DNA of 64,000 nt from JBMNOZ01 sp050943335 (GTDB lineage: Bacteria; Bacillota; Desulfitobacteriia; Desulfitobacteriales; Syntrophobotulaceae): NCBI GenBank assembly GCA_050943335.1, contig JBMNOZ010000003.1:1-64000 (forward strand), read 5' to 3'. Positions within the stretch are counted from its first letter, which is position 1. Every line of letters begins with the position of its first letter. Shown here piece by piece: positions 17,250 through 26,091 of the stretch. The notes below the pieces were generated by a model. It worked only from the letters and a program-made list of their open reading frames with translations, had not been told where the DNA came from and did no database searches. The translations under genes and the position numbers were made by a program.

Positions 17250-17740
17250 TGTTTTTGACCTCGCTTTGTCTTATTTCCCAACTTAAATCTTTATATATTC
17301 TCAGGAGCTTTTCTTCCATCCGCCCCCAGTTATATTCTTCCTTAACCGCTTTGAGCCCGTTTTCGCCCATTTCCTGGCAGAGACGGGGGTCAGAGAGCAA
17401 AATGTATAGAGCTTTGGCAATATCCTCAGGCTTGGTCGGGTCTACAAGAATCCCACTGTTGTAGTCGGTAAGGAAACGCTCAATAGGGGGCAGATTGCTC
17501 CCAACTACCGGTACGCTGCAGCTCATATATTCAAACAGGTCGCTGGGAATGTTTTTAAAATACTTTGGGAAAGGCAAAAGGGTAACCAGACCGACCTTTG
17601 ATTTTCTTATATATTTTTCGACTTCTAAATAAGGTACCCTGCCTGTAAAAAATATATTTTCTTCCAGATTATGTTCTTTCAGATATTTAGCAACCAATTC
17701 TTGCTCCTGGGCATCGCTAAAAGAGCCTACAAATCCTGTT
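17236..17740 (-). pseudogene. GT4 glycosyltransferase, C-terminal remnant
   Basis: Only the C-terminal nucleotide-binding half of a GT-B enzyme remains. The frame reads FVGSFSDAQEQELVAKYL, then ENIFFTGRVPYLEV and DLFEYMSCSVPVVGSN, with the family's final helices. Upstream it meets a stop codon (TAG) near 17741, and the N-terminal 180-200 residues are missing from the following 115 bases. A TTG at 17697 could start 153 residues, but there is no ribosome site and the frame is coding-like before it. A deletion joining this stub to foreign sequence is the simplest reading. Sequence 17741-17856 shows only a short AGATTT palindrome. Confidence 0.7.
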
Positions 17741-17856
17741 GTCTAGTGCCGGGTGGCCTGTTGTCAGGATACAGATTTTCAAATCTGCTACCTCCCCGCC
17801 TTGTGTTTTGTTAGTATGAACCTAAATCTTTTGTATTGGAATCTTAAGAAATTTTT

Positions 17857-19065
17857 TTATCTAAGGTTTTTCCGGCTTGTAGAGTTTTTATCAAGTTCCT
17901 CGTAGATCTCAGTTATCTTTTGAGCAACCCGCTCCCAGGTAAAATTATTAAGGACGGTCTCCCGACCGGCTTTTCCTAATCTGGCTGCTAAATCAGGGTT
18001 CGTTAAAACCTTGAGCAGGGTTTGGGCCAGGTGCTCCACATCCCGGGGGCGGACCAGGAGTCCGTTTTCCCCATCGGTTATAACGTCCTCAATCCCCTCT
18101 CCTAAAACCCCTATGGTGGGAAGGCCCAGGGCCATAGCTTCTAGATAAACAACACCGAAGCCCTCCTCATAGCTGGGAAGGGAGAAAAGATCCCCTTTCG
18201 CCATTTCCTCTAAAGCCTTAGGGTTTGGAAGTTGTCCTCTAAACTCTACTTTATCCTCCAGTTTTAAATCCTTAACCAGGTTCTCCAGGTTTTTCCTTTC
18301 CGGCCCCTCTCCCACTATGGTATAGCGGAGATGAGGATAGGTTTTTAACAGTTGGGCCAAGGCTTTTAAATTGAGATCGATCCCCTTGATTTTTTTGAGG
18401 TTGGAAACACTGACCATTCTTTTTTCCCCCGCCCGGTCTGGAAAGGCCCCGGCCCGGGGAAGGTCCTGGGGATTAATCCCGTTAGGAACAACTTTAATCT
18501 TTGAGGCAAATTCTTGCTCTCGGACCAGGTTTTTTAATTTACTGCTTACGGTAATTACCTGATCGGCCTTAGCCAGAATTTCAAAAAGCTTTTGGCGGCA
18601 ACCGGGTCCTTTTTTCAGGGTGGATTGAAAATCCCGCCCGTGAACGGTGACCACTAAGGGAACCCGGTATTTTTCCTTAAAATATATACCCGCCCCTCCA
18701 TCAGGAAGGGCTACGTGGGCATGGAGAAGATCAAATTTAAACTCCCGGTAAATCTTTGTCACCAGGTTTTTTAGCCCCTGGTACATAAAAAAGTCGGACT
18801 TCTCTAAAAAAACAGACCGGGGGGATTCCGGATACCGAGGGTAATAAACTGTTACTCCTTCCCAAGAATCCTTAAAAGGCATAGAAGCATAGGTGCGCCA
18901 CTTTTTTTTCAAATGTTTTAAGGGCCAAGGCGCCCAGGGTACAGGAGAAATCACTCTAATTTCATGACCCATTTCCAGCAGCGCTTTAACCTTCTTATGG
19001 ACAAAAATCCCGTAAACGGGATTCAAGGACGATGGATACATATGAGAGATAACCAGAATCTTCAT
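17857..19065 (-). CDS. Family 4 glycosyltransferase
   Basis: A full-length 402-residue GT-B enzyme. The N-terminal half has MKILVISHMYPSS, a GIFVHKKVKAL helix and LLHAHVALPDG; the C-terminal half has VSNLKKIKGID, YTIVGEGPERK, the EX7E motif in EEGFGVVYLEAM, and LGLPTIGVLGEGI. The DLLHAHVALPDGG region fits enzymes building surface polymers at the cytoplasmic face. A good GGGAAGG site precedes the ATG. It lies eight bases from the O-antigen ligase-like gene upstream in the operon. The substrate is not predictable. Confidence 0.88.
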   Translation of the reverse strand: MKILVISHMYPSSLNPVYGIFVHKKVKALLEMGHEIRVISPVPWAPWPLKHLKKKWRTYASMPFKDSWEGVTVYYPRYPESPRSVFLEKSDFFMYQGLKNLVTKIYREFKFDLLHAHVALPDGGAGIYFKEKYRVPLVVTVHGRDFQSTLKKGPGCRQKLFEILAKADQVITVSSKLKNLVREQEFASKIKVVPNGINPQDLPRAGAFPDRAGEKRMVSVSNLKKIKGIDLNLKALAQLLKTYPHLRYTIVGEGPERKNLENLVKDLKLEDKVEFRGQLPNPKALEEMAKGDLFSLPSYEEGFGVVYLEAMALGLPTIGVLGEGIEDVITDGENGLLVRPRDVEHLAQTLLKVLTNPDLAARLGKAGRETVLNNFTWERVAQKITEIYEELDKNSTSRKNLR

Positions 19066-19072
19066 GATTTTT

Positions 19073-20425
19073 TTAACCTTCCCTTAAAGAATGGGATTCA
19101 AAAGTTCTCAGTGAATTATATACCAAACCCATGGCGATTATAAAAATAGTCATGACCTTTAAATTATAGAATATACCGGCCATCATGGCAAAAACAAAAA
19201 CGGAAGGGAGCACGGCGCAATAAGAAACTATAACTAAGGCCCGGTAGTTGTTTTCCGGATTAAAACTTCCCCTCTTTCGCCGCAGGCCCTTTAAACCTTT
19301 AATGAAGGGGGTTAAGAAGAAAGCCAGATAAACCGCTAAGCCCACCAGCCCGTAGCGGCGGGAAAAGAGGACAAATTCATTATCCACTTTAGTGGTCATA
19401 ACGTATTTTTGAGTACCCCAGCCCAGAACAGGCGAGCCCCAATAAGTGTCCATGGCTTCGTTCCATCTTTCCACATGCCCGGTAAATGAGGTGCTGGTCG
19501 AAAAGTCCAAGCCCTCGTTTAAGCGATAGAAGAAATCTCCCGAGGCGGTAAAGAAGAGCAACATGGTTAACAGGAATAAAGCGACGATTTTTTTGAGCAC
19601 TTCTTTTTTATAGCGGTGGTAGAAAAAGGCCGCAATGCAGATTATGGTAAACAGTAAAGCCATGCTGAATAAAGCGGTCCGGGAAATTGTAAAAATCTCC
19701 AGCTTGATCATAAAACCGATTAAAATAAAAAGAGGCCAGGGAAATTTGCCTTTCCGGGAACCGAAAAAGTAGTAAGTTGTAAGGTAGGAAAGGCTGATTA
19801 CTGTAAATATGCCAAAATAGTTGGGGTTGTCAAAAGTTCCTAGAACCCGCACCGGGTAACTGGTAATAAGGTGTTCCCAGTGGACCTGGTTAAAATAAGG
19901 GGTAAGCCAGGTATTAATCCCTAAAGGGTTTAAATGCTGAAGCCAGCCGAAAACTATGAGAAAGACCAGTCCTGCCAGGAAAACTTTGCTTAGATAATCA
20001 AATTCACTTTTCCCTATTTCCACAGACATGGTTAAGGTAAGGAGCAGGAAATATTTAAAATAAGTGACCAACTCCATAACGTCCCTGAGGCCGAAATAGC
20101 CCATCCCTCTAATATAGACCCCGTAGAGATTAGAGAGAAAATAAGATAAGAATAAAAGTCCAAACAGTATATAGACTGTTTTAAAATGTTTATCTTTAAA
20201 TCCTGTTAGAGTCGGTTTTTTTGGGTTTTTGCTAAGAATTTTTACCCAGATTAGCCAAAGGATATTAAGGCCGAAAGCAATAAACAGTATTAGTTCCTCA
20301 AAACGGATACTGGGTAAGGAAGGATGAAGAGGAATGGCCGGCAGGAGTAATGCGGAAAGCAGAGCGGTCACGAGTAGAAATAATCTTAGATCATTGCTTT
20401 TGGTAATTCCGGTTTTCCAGAACAT
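19073..20425 (-). CDS. O-antigen ligase/polymerase-like membrane protein
   Basis: A polytopic protein of 450 residues with about 11-12 helices. A large extracytoplasmic loop around residues 290-350 carries ERWNEAMDTYWGSPVLGWG, the WxxA...P..G.G pattern of Wzy/WaaL loops. The ATG follows a perfect AGGAGG. It is a third member of this superfamily in the locus but more distant from the other two. It may polymerise the repeat unit or transfer finished chains to a wall acceptor or S-layer protein. Which one cannot be settled from sequence. Confidence 0.72.
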   Translation of the reverse strand: MFWKTGITKSNDLRLFLLVTALLSALLLPAIPLHPSLPSIRFEELILFIAFGLNILWLIWVKILSKNPKKPTLTGFKDKHFKTVYILFGLLFLSYFLSNLYGVYIRGMGYFGLRDVMELVTYFKYFLLLTLTMSVEIGKSEFDYLSKVFLAGLVFLIVFGWLQHLNPLGINTWLTPYFNQVHWEHLITSYPVRVLGTFDNPNYFGIFTVISLSYLTTYYFFGSRKGKFPWPLFILIGFMIKLEIFTISRTALFSMALLFTIICIAAFFYHRYKKEVLKKIVALFLLTMLLFFTASGDFFYRLNEGLDFSTSTSFTGHVERWNEAMDTYWGSPVLGWGTQKYVMTTKVDNEFVLFSRRYGLVGLAVYLAFFLTPFIKGLKGLRRKRGSFNPENNYRALVIVSYCAVLPSVFVFAMMAGIFYNLKVMTIFIIAMGLVYNSLRTFESHSLREG

Positions 20426-20431
20426 TTCTTT

Positions 20432-22264
20432 TTAGTTGCCTCCTTGAGTTTGCGGTCTGAAATCAGGCAATATTTTGCGTATTGTATCTTCAACTTCTTC
20501 CGGCTGGAGATAACTGCCTTTTTGGCGAATAATCTCCAGAACAGTGTTAATTTTATCGCTATCTATATGATTGGGCCGGGCAACAAAAATCCGTTTATGT
20601 TTGGTAGCGGTTGTTCCTTCCTCTGCTGTCAAAAGCTCTTCGGTAAGTTTTTCTCCCGGGCGAATACCGGTAAAAACAATTTTTATGTCCTTATCCGGTT
20701 CTAAACCGGAGAGTTTTATTAAATCCCGGGCCAGGTTTAAAATTTTTACGGGTTTGCCCATATCGAGAATAAAGATTTCCCCGCCTTGGGCCATTGCCCC
20801 GGCCTGAATAACCAACTGGCTGGCTTCCGGGATAGTCATAAAATAGCGGGTCATCCTAGGGTCTGTTACAGTGACGGGACCCCCGGCGCTAATTTGTTTC
20901 TTAAAAATAGGAATAACACTACCCCTGCTCCCCAGCACATTGCCGAAGCGGACAGCCACGAATTTGGTCGCTGATTTTCGATCATAATCCTGGATCACCA
21001 TTTCCGCAATTCTTTTGCTGGCCCCCATTATACTGGTGGGGTTCACCGCCTTGTCGGTAGAGATCAGGACAAAGGTTTGCACTCCGTTTTTAGCGGCGGC
21101 GTGAGCCAGGTTGTCAGTACCTAAGACATTATTTTTTAGAGCCTCTTCCGGATTGTTTTCCATAAGGGGGACATGCTTATGGGCTGCCGCATGGAAAACT
21201 ACTTCCGGCTTATATTTTTCAAATACTAAATCCACTTTGGCCCGATCTTTGATATCCAGGATTTCTACAGCCAAAGGATGATCTTTTAGCTCCTGTTCGA
21301 TTTCAAAAATACTGTTTTCACTGCTATCGGCCAGGATAAGTTTCTGGGGCGAAAAGCAGACAATTTGACGGCAAAGCTCGGAGCCGATGGAGCCCCCAGC
21401 CCCGCTGACAAAGACTGTTTTGTTTTTTAAGTACCCGGCTACTTCTTCCAGGTCCAGGGAAACCGGATCCCGGCCCAGGAGGTCCTCCACTTTTACTTCC
21501 CGCATGGTGCTGACTGTGATTTTTCCGCTTAGGATATCGTAAACCCCAGGGAGGATTTTAAGAGAAGTTGCCCTTGTTCCTTTACAAATTTCTACAATCT
21601 CGCGAATAGTATCCCCTTCCGCGGAAGGGATGGCAATAATAATTTGATCTACTTCGTACTTTTCCACGACCCAGGGAATATCATCCCTGGAACCTAAAAC
21701 CGGGAATCCTTGGACGTGGAGGTTTATCTTACTCGCGCTATCATCTATAAAGCCGACTGGTATCCCTTCGGCAAAGTCCCTTCTTTTAAGTTCCTGAAGT
21801 GCTAAAACACCGGCATCGCCGGCACCGATAATCAATGTTTTTTTTTCGTCTTTGTTACGAGCGGTGAAAATCGTGTTTTCCCGGCGCATCCTTTGGCTAA
21901 AGCGCAAGCCTCCGCATAAGAATATGACCAGGAGTAGAAAAAGAACGCTTACTGAATGGGGCAGTCGTTTCGGAGCAATAAAATAAACTAAAGTAGCCGT
22001 AACAGCGGCGCCCACGATTACAGCATAAGTTATGGAAAGAAGTTCCCGCACACTGGCGTAACGCCAAATGTTCCGGTAGAGACCGAAAATGTGAAAGGCA
22101 ACTAATAAGACAATGGTAGCGATGATTGCCGCTTCAAGATAAGTAATAAAATAATCAGCCGGTAATCCCTCTTCAAAACGAAGGTAGAAGCTGCCAAACA
22201 ACGCTAAATTTATTAAAATCGCATCCAGAAACATTATAAGCAAGGTGCGTTTAAGATGTTTCAC
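20432..22264 (-). CDS. Membrane UDP-GlcNAc 4,6-dehydratase (PglF/CapD/WbpM family)
   Basis: The 610-residue protein has four N-terminal membrane helices (about 8-120), a first Rossmann-like domain with GAGDAG at residue 147, and a catalytic SDR domain with SGAGGSIGSE near 287. The active site shows the TDK motif (403-405) and Met413-xxx-Lys417 in place of the classical YxxxK, as usual for long-type inverting dehydratases. It makes UDP-4-keto-6-deoxy-HexNAc, the substrate expected for the DegT aminotransferase of the same operon. It is the first gene of the polysaccharide operon, with a GTG start after AAGGGA. Confidence 0.92.
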   Translation of the reverse strand: MKHLKRTLLIMFLDAILINLALFGSFYLRFEEGLPADYFITYLEAAIIATIVLLVAFHIFGLYRNIWRYASVRELLSITYAVIVGAAVTATLVYFIAPKRLPHSVSVLFLLLVIFLCGGLRFSQRMRRENTIFTARNKDEKKTLIIGAGDAGVLALQELKRRDFAEGIPVGFIDDSASKINLHVQGFPVLGSRDDIPWVVEKYEVDQIIIAIPSAEGDTIREIVEICKGTRATSLKILPGVYDILSGKITVSTMREVKVEDLLGRDPVSLDLEEVAGYLKNKTVFVSGAGGSIGSELCRQIVCFSPQKLILADSSENSIFEIEQELKDHPLAVEILDIKDRAKVDLVFEKYKPEVVFHAAAHKHVPLMENNPEEALKNNVLGTDNLAHAAAKNGVQTFVLISTDKAVNPTSIMGASKRIAEMVIQDYDRKSATKFVAVRFGNVLGSRGSVIPIFKKQISAGGPVTVTDPRMTRYFMTIPEASQLVIQAGAMAQGGEIFILDMGKPVKILNLARDLIKLSGLEPDKDIKIVFTGIRPGEKLTEELLTAEEGTTATKHKRIFVARPNHIDSDKINTVLEIIRQKGSYLQPEEVEDTIRKILPDFRPQTQGGN

Positions 22265-22391
22265 TTTTAGCCGTCCCTTCGGTCCACAATGGTTTTTACC
22301 GTTTCTCAGTTTACTACAATTCCTTAGATTTTACAACGCAGAAACGATTGGACCCGGGGACCGGGGGTAATCCTGCTCGCCGGACTAAGAA

Positions 22392-22432
22392 AAAAGCGGG
22401 ACAGATCGTCCCCTGTCCCTGGTCCCGCTTTT
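22392..22432 (-). terminator. Terminator of the first SLT-CWB2 gene
   Basis: AAAAGCGGGA (22392-22401) and TCCCGCTTTT (22423-22432) form a perfect ten-base stem with T-runs on both sides, directly after the stop codon. Its loop contains GATCGTCCCCTGTCCC, which recalls the REP-like core seen at 991 and 31694. Confidence 0.9.
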
Positions 22433-22434
22433 GT

Positions 22435-24081
22435 TTATTTTGTAAACAGATGTTTGATTCTAATTAAACATGGATCCGGAAGCGCTTTTTCACCGCCCAA
22501 AGCTTGTATTTCAACGTCTTCCGCGGTCAAGGTTTGAAACTGTTTTTTCACTTCGAGATTCAAACCGTTTTGGGGCGGCACCAAAAGAAGCGGTGTTTCT
22601 TCACAGGCCGCCATTGCTGCGCCGGCTAAAGCGTCAGGAAAATTCGTCCCGGTAGCCAGATACATTTTATCGATCTCCGGAAAAAACTTCGCTAGGATCA
22701 GGGCTGCCGTTTCATAGCGGTCCCTGCCGGCCAAGCGCTCAATATTTTTTTCCGACACGAAAGCAGTATGCTTTATAGTCTCCAAAAGTTCTTGGGATAT
22801 TATTTTTTCCCCGCCGGCTACATAAACAAAGGCCGGATGAATCTTTTTAAGGGCTTTCTCTGTTTGGGGCGGCAAACCGTCCTTCTTGACCAGCAAAAGA
22901 GGAATGCGCTTGGTAGCCGCTACCGGAGCTAAGCTCAAGGCATCGGCAAAGTTCTCGCCGCTCGCTATGGCTACCCCACTGCCCAGCGGAAAATATGAAG
23001 CGATCAGGGCTGCGGTACCATATCTGTCCTCGCCAGCGATTCTTTTCACTTCTGCGTCCCAGGACATTAAGGTTTTTAATTTCTCTTCTGTCTGACGAGA
23101 GATCGCTTTTTCTCCCCCGATAATAATTATTTTCTGCGGTTGAAAATCCAATATAACTTTTTCTACTCGCGGATCCAGTTCCCCTTGGGGGGTAATTAAA
23201 ATCGGGGCGTTATATTCCCGGGCCAAACTTATCCCGGCCAAAGCATCGGCCAGTTTGTCCGCTCTGCCCAAAATTATGGTTTTACTACCTTCCGGCCAAC
23301 CCTGGTAAGCGATTTTTACCGCCGTTTCAACCCGATCCGAGCCGAATATTCTTTTCACCGAGGCCAGTAACGCCTCTTCCTCGCTTCTAGGTAAACCGGT
23401 GACGGTCACAAAACCGGCGTAATGAAAAGGTTCTGGGGTCTTCCAAGCAGTTTTTGCGGTAGGAAGGGTCCCAACCGGAATTAAGTTCCTGGGAATGGGC
23501 GTAACCTTCAAAGGGGTGGAAAGGCCACGACTGTAGTCTGTGCTCATTAACTTGTAGATTCTGTCTTGGTAAGCTACTCTACCGGCGGCTGCAGCGTTGT
23601 TGGGATTATTGTAGGTAGACCAGCTATTATAGGCCCAAAGGGCAAAGTACCAGTTTTCCAGTTTGCCCCGATCCCCATCGCCAATGTTGGGGGTCATGTT
23701 CCATTTTGAGATTAGCACTTTAGCGCCGTAAGCTATATTAAACTCAATGTCGTTTTTCAGCTTGTTGACAGTTGTCTTGTCCCGGGGATCATAGGCGCTG
23801 ACCTGCATGATGCCGATATTGGGTCTGCTTTTTGATCCGCTTAAAATCACATTTCCGTTGTTATCCCATTGCCGCCAACCACTTTCCACATAGGCGATCG
23901 CTTTGAGGATTTCGGCCGGAACTTGTTCTTTCTCTGCCACCTGATCAAAAATTCGAGAAATCTCTTCCGGCGGCGGATTTACTCCCGCGCTGGCAACCCG
24001 GGGATGGCCTGTCATTACCAGAAGTAGGGCCATAACAATAGCCACGACTAGTTTTTCAGGCCTAAAACTCCTTTTACTCAA
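22435..24081 (-). CDS. SLT lytic transglycosylase-like protein with three CWB2 repeats (A)
   Basis: I start at TTG 24081, seven bases after AGGAGG; the open frame begins at 24117 but lacks a ribosome site. The product is 548 residues. A signal peptide covers about 1-32. An SLT/lysozyme-like domain follows, with the catalytic Glu66 in AIAYVESGWRQ and the partner motif IGIMQVSAYDP. Three CWB2 repeats fill the C-terminal half (KRIFGSDRVETA, KRIAGEDRYGTA, ERLAGRDRYETA). It probably cuts glycan strands while bound to a wall polymer. The order is catalytic domain first, the reverse of the GH18 protein. A paralogue of identical length lies just upstream. Confidence 0.88.
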   Translation of the reverse strand: MSKRSFRPEKLVVAIVMALLLVMTGHPRVASAGVNPPPEEISRIFDQVAEKEQVPAEILKAIAYVESGWRQWDNNGNVILSGSKSRPNIGIMQVSAYDPRDKTTVNKLKNDIEFNIAYGAKVLISKWNMTPNIGDGDRGKLENWYFALWAYNSWSTYNNPNNAAAAGRVAYQDRIYKLMSTDYSRGLSTPLKVTPIPRNLIPVGTLPTAKTAWKTPEPFHYAGFVTVTGLPRSEEEALLASVKRIFGSDRVETAVKIAYQGWPEGSKTIILGRADKLADALAGISLAREYNAPILITPQGELDPRVEKVILDFQPQKIIIIGGEKAISRQTEEKLKTLMSWDAEVKRIAGEDRYGTAALIASYFPLGSGVAIASGENFADALSLAPVAATKRIPLLLVKKDGLPPQTEKALKKIHPAFVYVAGGEKIISQELLETIKHTAFVSEKNIERLAGRDRYETAALILAKFFPEIDKMYLATGTNFPDALAGAAMAACEETPLLLVPPQNGLNLEVKKQFQTLTAEDVEIQALGGEKALPDPCLIRIKHLFTK

Positions 24082-24107
24082 ACAAATACCTCCTAGTTTG
24101 GGGACAA

Positions 24108-24148
24108 TAGGATACATAGTTTTTGTCGAAATAAAGTTATGTATCCTA
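24108..24148 (-). promoter_or_regulatory. Inverted repeat in the leader of SLT-CWB2 gene A
   Basis: TAGGATACATA (24108-24118) and TATGTATCCTA (24138-24148) are perfect 11-base arms around 19 bases, just before the AGGAGG site. No T-run follows on the minus strand, so it is not a terminator for this direction. It may be an operator or an mRNA 5' hairpin. Confidence 0.5.
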
Positions 24149-24321
24149 AAAAAATATAAAAAATGATAGCAGGGTTGTAATAATTTAACATTTCTTCCAT
24201 TTCCCTGATTCTATCATCTTCTATCTTGGAGAGTATATCATATCTTTTTTAAAATTCAAAATCTTATCCCATTAAATTCCAGATCTAAAAGTTTTGTTTT
24301 TGGATCTAAGAGCCTTAAATG

Positions 24322-24353
24322 TTAATATGGCTGCCACGCCCCTGGTTAATTCC
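24322..24353 (-). promoter_or_regulatory. Shared upstream element, copy 2
   Basis: The core CTGCCACGCCCC (plus reading) with TAATAT on one side and TTAAT on the other matches the element at 4943-4973. It sits directly after the stop of SLT-CWB2 gene B and 240 bases upstream of gene A. The rest of 24149-24321 is AT-rich with no feature I can support. Confidence 0.4.
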
Positions 24354-26000
24354 CTACAATTTAAGCAGCTCTTTAATCCGGTTGAAGGTGCTTTCGGCAA
24401 CTCTTTCCTGCCCGCCGATCACGACTAGCTTTTTAAAGTTCGGTATTTTTCGAAGATAGTTTTCCGTAGGCCCATTGACAGCAAAACCCTTTTGGTAAAC
24501 AAGGAGCAGACAGCCCTTATTTTTTGCGGCCCAGGCTCCTGCTGCCAGTCCATCGGGGAAGTCCGAGCCACCAGCCACATAAATTTCAGTCGCTGTGGGA
24601 TAAAATTTTTCAGCAATCATTATGGAAGTTTCATAGCGGTTTGCGCCAGCAAATCTGGTCAAGTCAGCGGGAGTTAAATTTGTTATTTGCCTTACTTCTG
24701 TCTCTACTCCCGCAGAGACAGCCTGTTCTCCCCCGGCAATATAGATTTTCTTTGGCTTGAGGCTCTTTAGCATTTGAGCGGTAGCCGGCGCCAATCTGGA
24801 AGTGGGGGTGAGAAGCAAGGGGATCTCCTGGGCGCCAGCAACTGCAGCTAGGCTTAAAGCATCTGGAAAATCCTCGCCTGTCGCCATAACTAAGGTCTCA
24901 GCAGCAGGGATTTCTTGGGCAATTAGGGCTGAGGTTTCGTAGCGGTTAGCACCGCCGATTCTCCTGATTTGGGAACCGGGAGAGAGCACGGATTTTAAAC
25001 TCTCTTCAACCTCTTTGCTGACAGCCGTTTCTCCTCCGAGGATGATAACCTTAGCCGGTTTAAGGGTTTGCAGAGTATTTATAACTCCGGGATCGAGCTT
25101 TTGAGGAGGCGTTATTAAGATAGGCGCCTGGTACTGGTAAGCTAAGGGTACACCGGCTAAAGTGTCCGGGAAGTCGTCCGCTCTAGCTAAGATAACGGTG
25201 TCCGCCCCTTCAGGCCAGCCCGTCAAAGCCACCTGATTTGCTGTCTCTAATCTGTTCTGGCCAGCAATCCTCAAAGCCGTAGGTTCAACGGGTTGGGTAT
25301 CATTTCCCCCGCCGGGATTCTGGGGATCCCAAACAGTAAAGGGAGTCGGGGTATCCCAAACCCGGTGCCTTTGAGAATAATCAGTTGTATCCGGAGGGAG
25401 AAGTTCTGGAGGGATGGGGGTAATATTTACCGGAGTGGTTAGGCCGGGGAAATATGAGGTGCTTGCAATTCTGAGCACTTTATCTTGATAGGCCTCTCCA
25501 GGGGGATTATTGTTAGGATTATTTTTTTCTGACCAGTGATTATAAGCCCAGATAGCAAAATACCAGTTTTCAAGAATATTTTTCTCCCCGTTACCGATCC
25601 GGGGCGTCATATTCCATTTCTCAATTAAGATTTCGGCCCCGCGTTCGATATTATAATCAATATCGTATTTGAGCCTCTCAACTTCTTCTGTATCTTCAGG
25701 GTTATAACTGGCGATCTGCATAATTCCTAAAGCCGGATGATCAGAGGCGCTCATCACAACCTGGCCGTGTTCATCAAACTGCCGCCAGCCTGATTCCTTA
25801 TAGGCAATGGCTTTAAATATTACACAGGGAATATTATGTTTTTGGGCCGCCGCTTCCAGCTTACGGGCAATTTCTTCTCGGGGAGGATTTTGATACTTCC
25901 CTGGTTCCTCCCCTAAAACGGGCAGGGAATTTCCTACGCAGAAAACAAATAACAGCGCAAAAGTTACCAGCTTAAAGTTTAGTCCGGATTTTTTGAACAT
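24354..26000 (-). CDS. SLT lytic transglycosylase-like protein with three CWB2 repeats (B)
   Basis: ATG 26000 follows AGGAGAAGAAAG and gives 548 residues. The signal peptide reads through FALLFVFCVGNSLP. The SLT domain has Glu69 in AIAYKESGWRQ and LGIMQIASYNP. Three CWB2 repeats follow (LRIAGQNRLETA, RRIGGANRYETS, TRFAGANRYETS). It is a tandem duplicate of the gene at 22435, alike in length and order but well diverged. A terminator-type hairpin lies immediately upstream of its ribosome site, with no room for a promoter in between. Transcription therefore probably comes from the upstream genes by read-through. Confidence 0.88.
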   Translation of the reverse strand: MFKKSGLNFKLVTFALLFVFCVGNSLPVLGEEPGKYQNPPREEIARKLEAAAQKHNIPCVIFKAIAYKESGWRQFDEHGQVVMSASDHPALGIMQIASYNPEDTEEVERLKYDIDYNIERGAEILIEKWNMTPRIGNGEKNILENWYFAIWAYNHWSEKNNPNNNPPGEAYQDKVLRIASTSYFPGLTTPVNITPIPPELLPPDTTDYSQRHRVWDTPTPFTVWDPQNPGGGNDTQPVEPTALRIAGQNRLETANQVALTGWPEGADTVILARADDFPDTLAGVPLAYQYQAPILITPPQKLDPGVINTLQTLKPAKVIILGGETAVSKEVEESLKSVLSPGSQIRRIGGANRYETSALIAQEIPAAETLVMATGEDFPDALSLAAVAGAQEIPLLLTPTSRLAPATAQMLKSLKPKKIYIAGGEQAVSAGVETEVRQITNLTPADLTRFAGANRYETSIMIAEKFYPTATEIYVAGGSDFPDGLAAGAWAAKNKGCLLLVYQKGFAVNGPTENYLRKIPNFKKLVVIGGQERVAESTFNRIKELLKL

Positions 26001-26010
26001 CTTTCTTCTC

Positions 26011-26067
26011 CTAAAAAAAATGTCGAATAACAGTGAGAGTTTATATCTCAAGCTGTTATTCGACATT
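26011..26067 (-). terminator. Terminator/attenuator hairpin before SLT-CWB2 gene B
   Basis: AATGTCGAATAACAG (26019-26033) and CTGTTATTCGACATT (26053-26067) are perfect 15-base arms, followed on the minus strand by a run of eight T. It is 25 bases after the preceding stop codon and two bases before the next ribosome site. It ends the upstream gene and may meter transcription of the next. Confidence 0.85.
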
Positions 26068-26091
26068 TTCCCAGAGGATCCTGCTCCGGTT

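Noticed and set aside
17741..17856. tRNA remnant at the CAGATTTGAAAATCTG palindrome
   Set aside because: The palindrome leaves a two-base loop and no acceptor or T arm can be formed around it.
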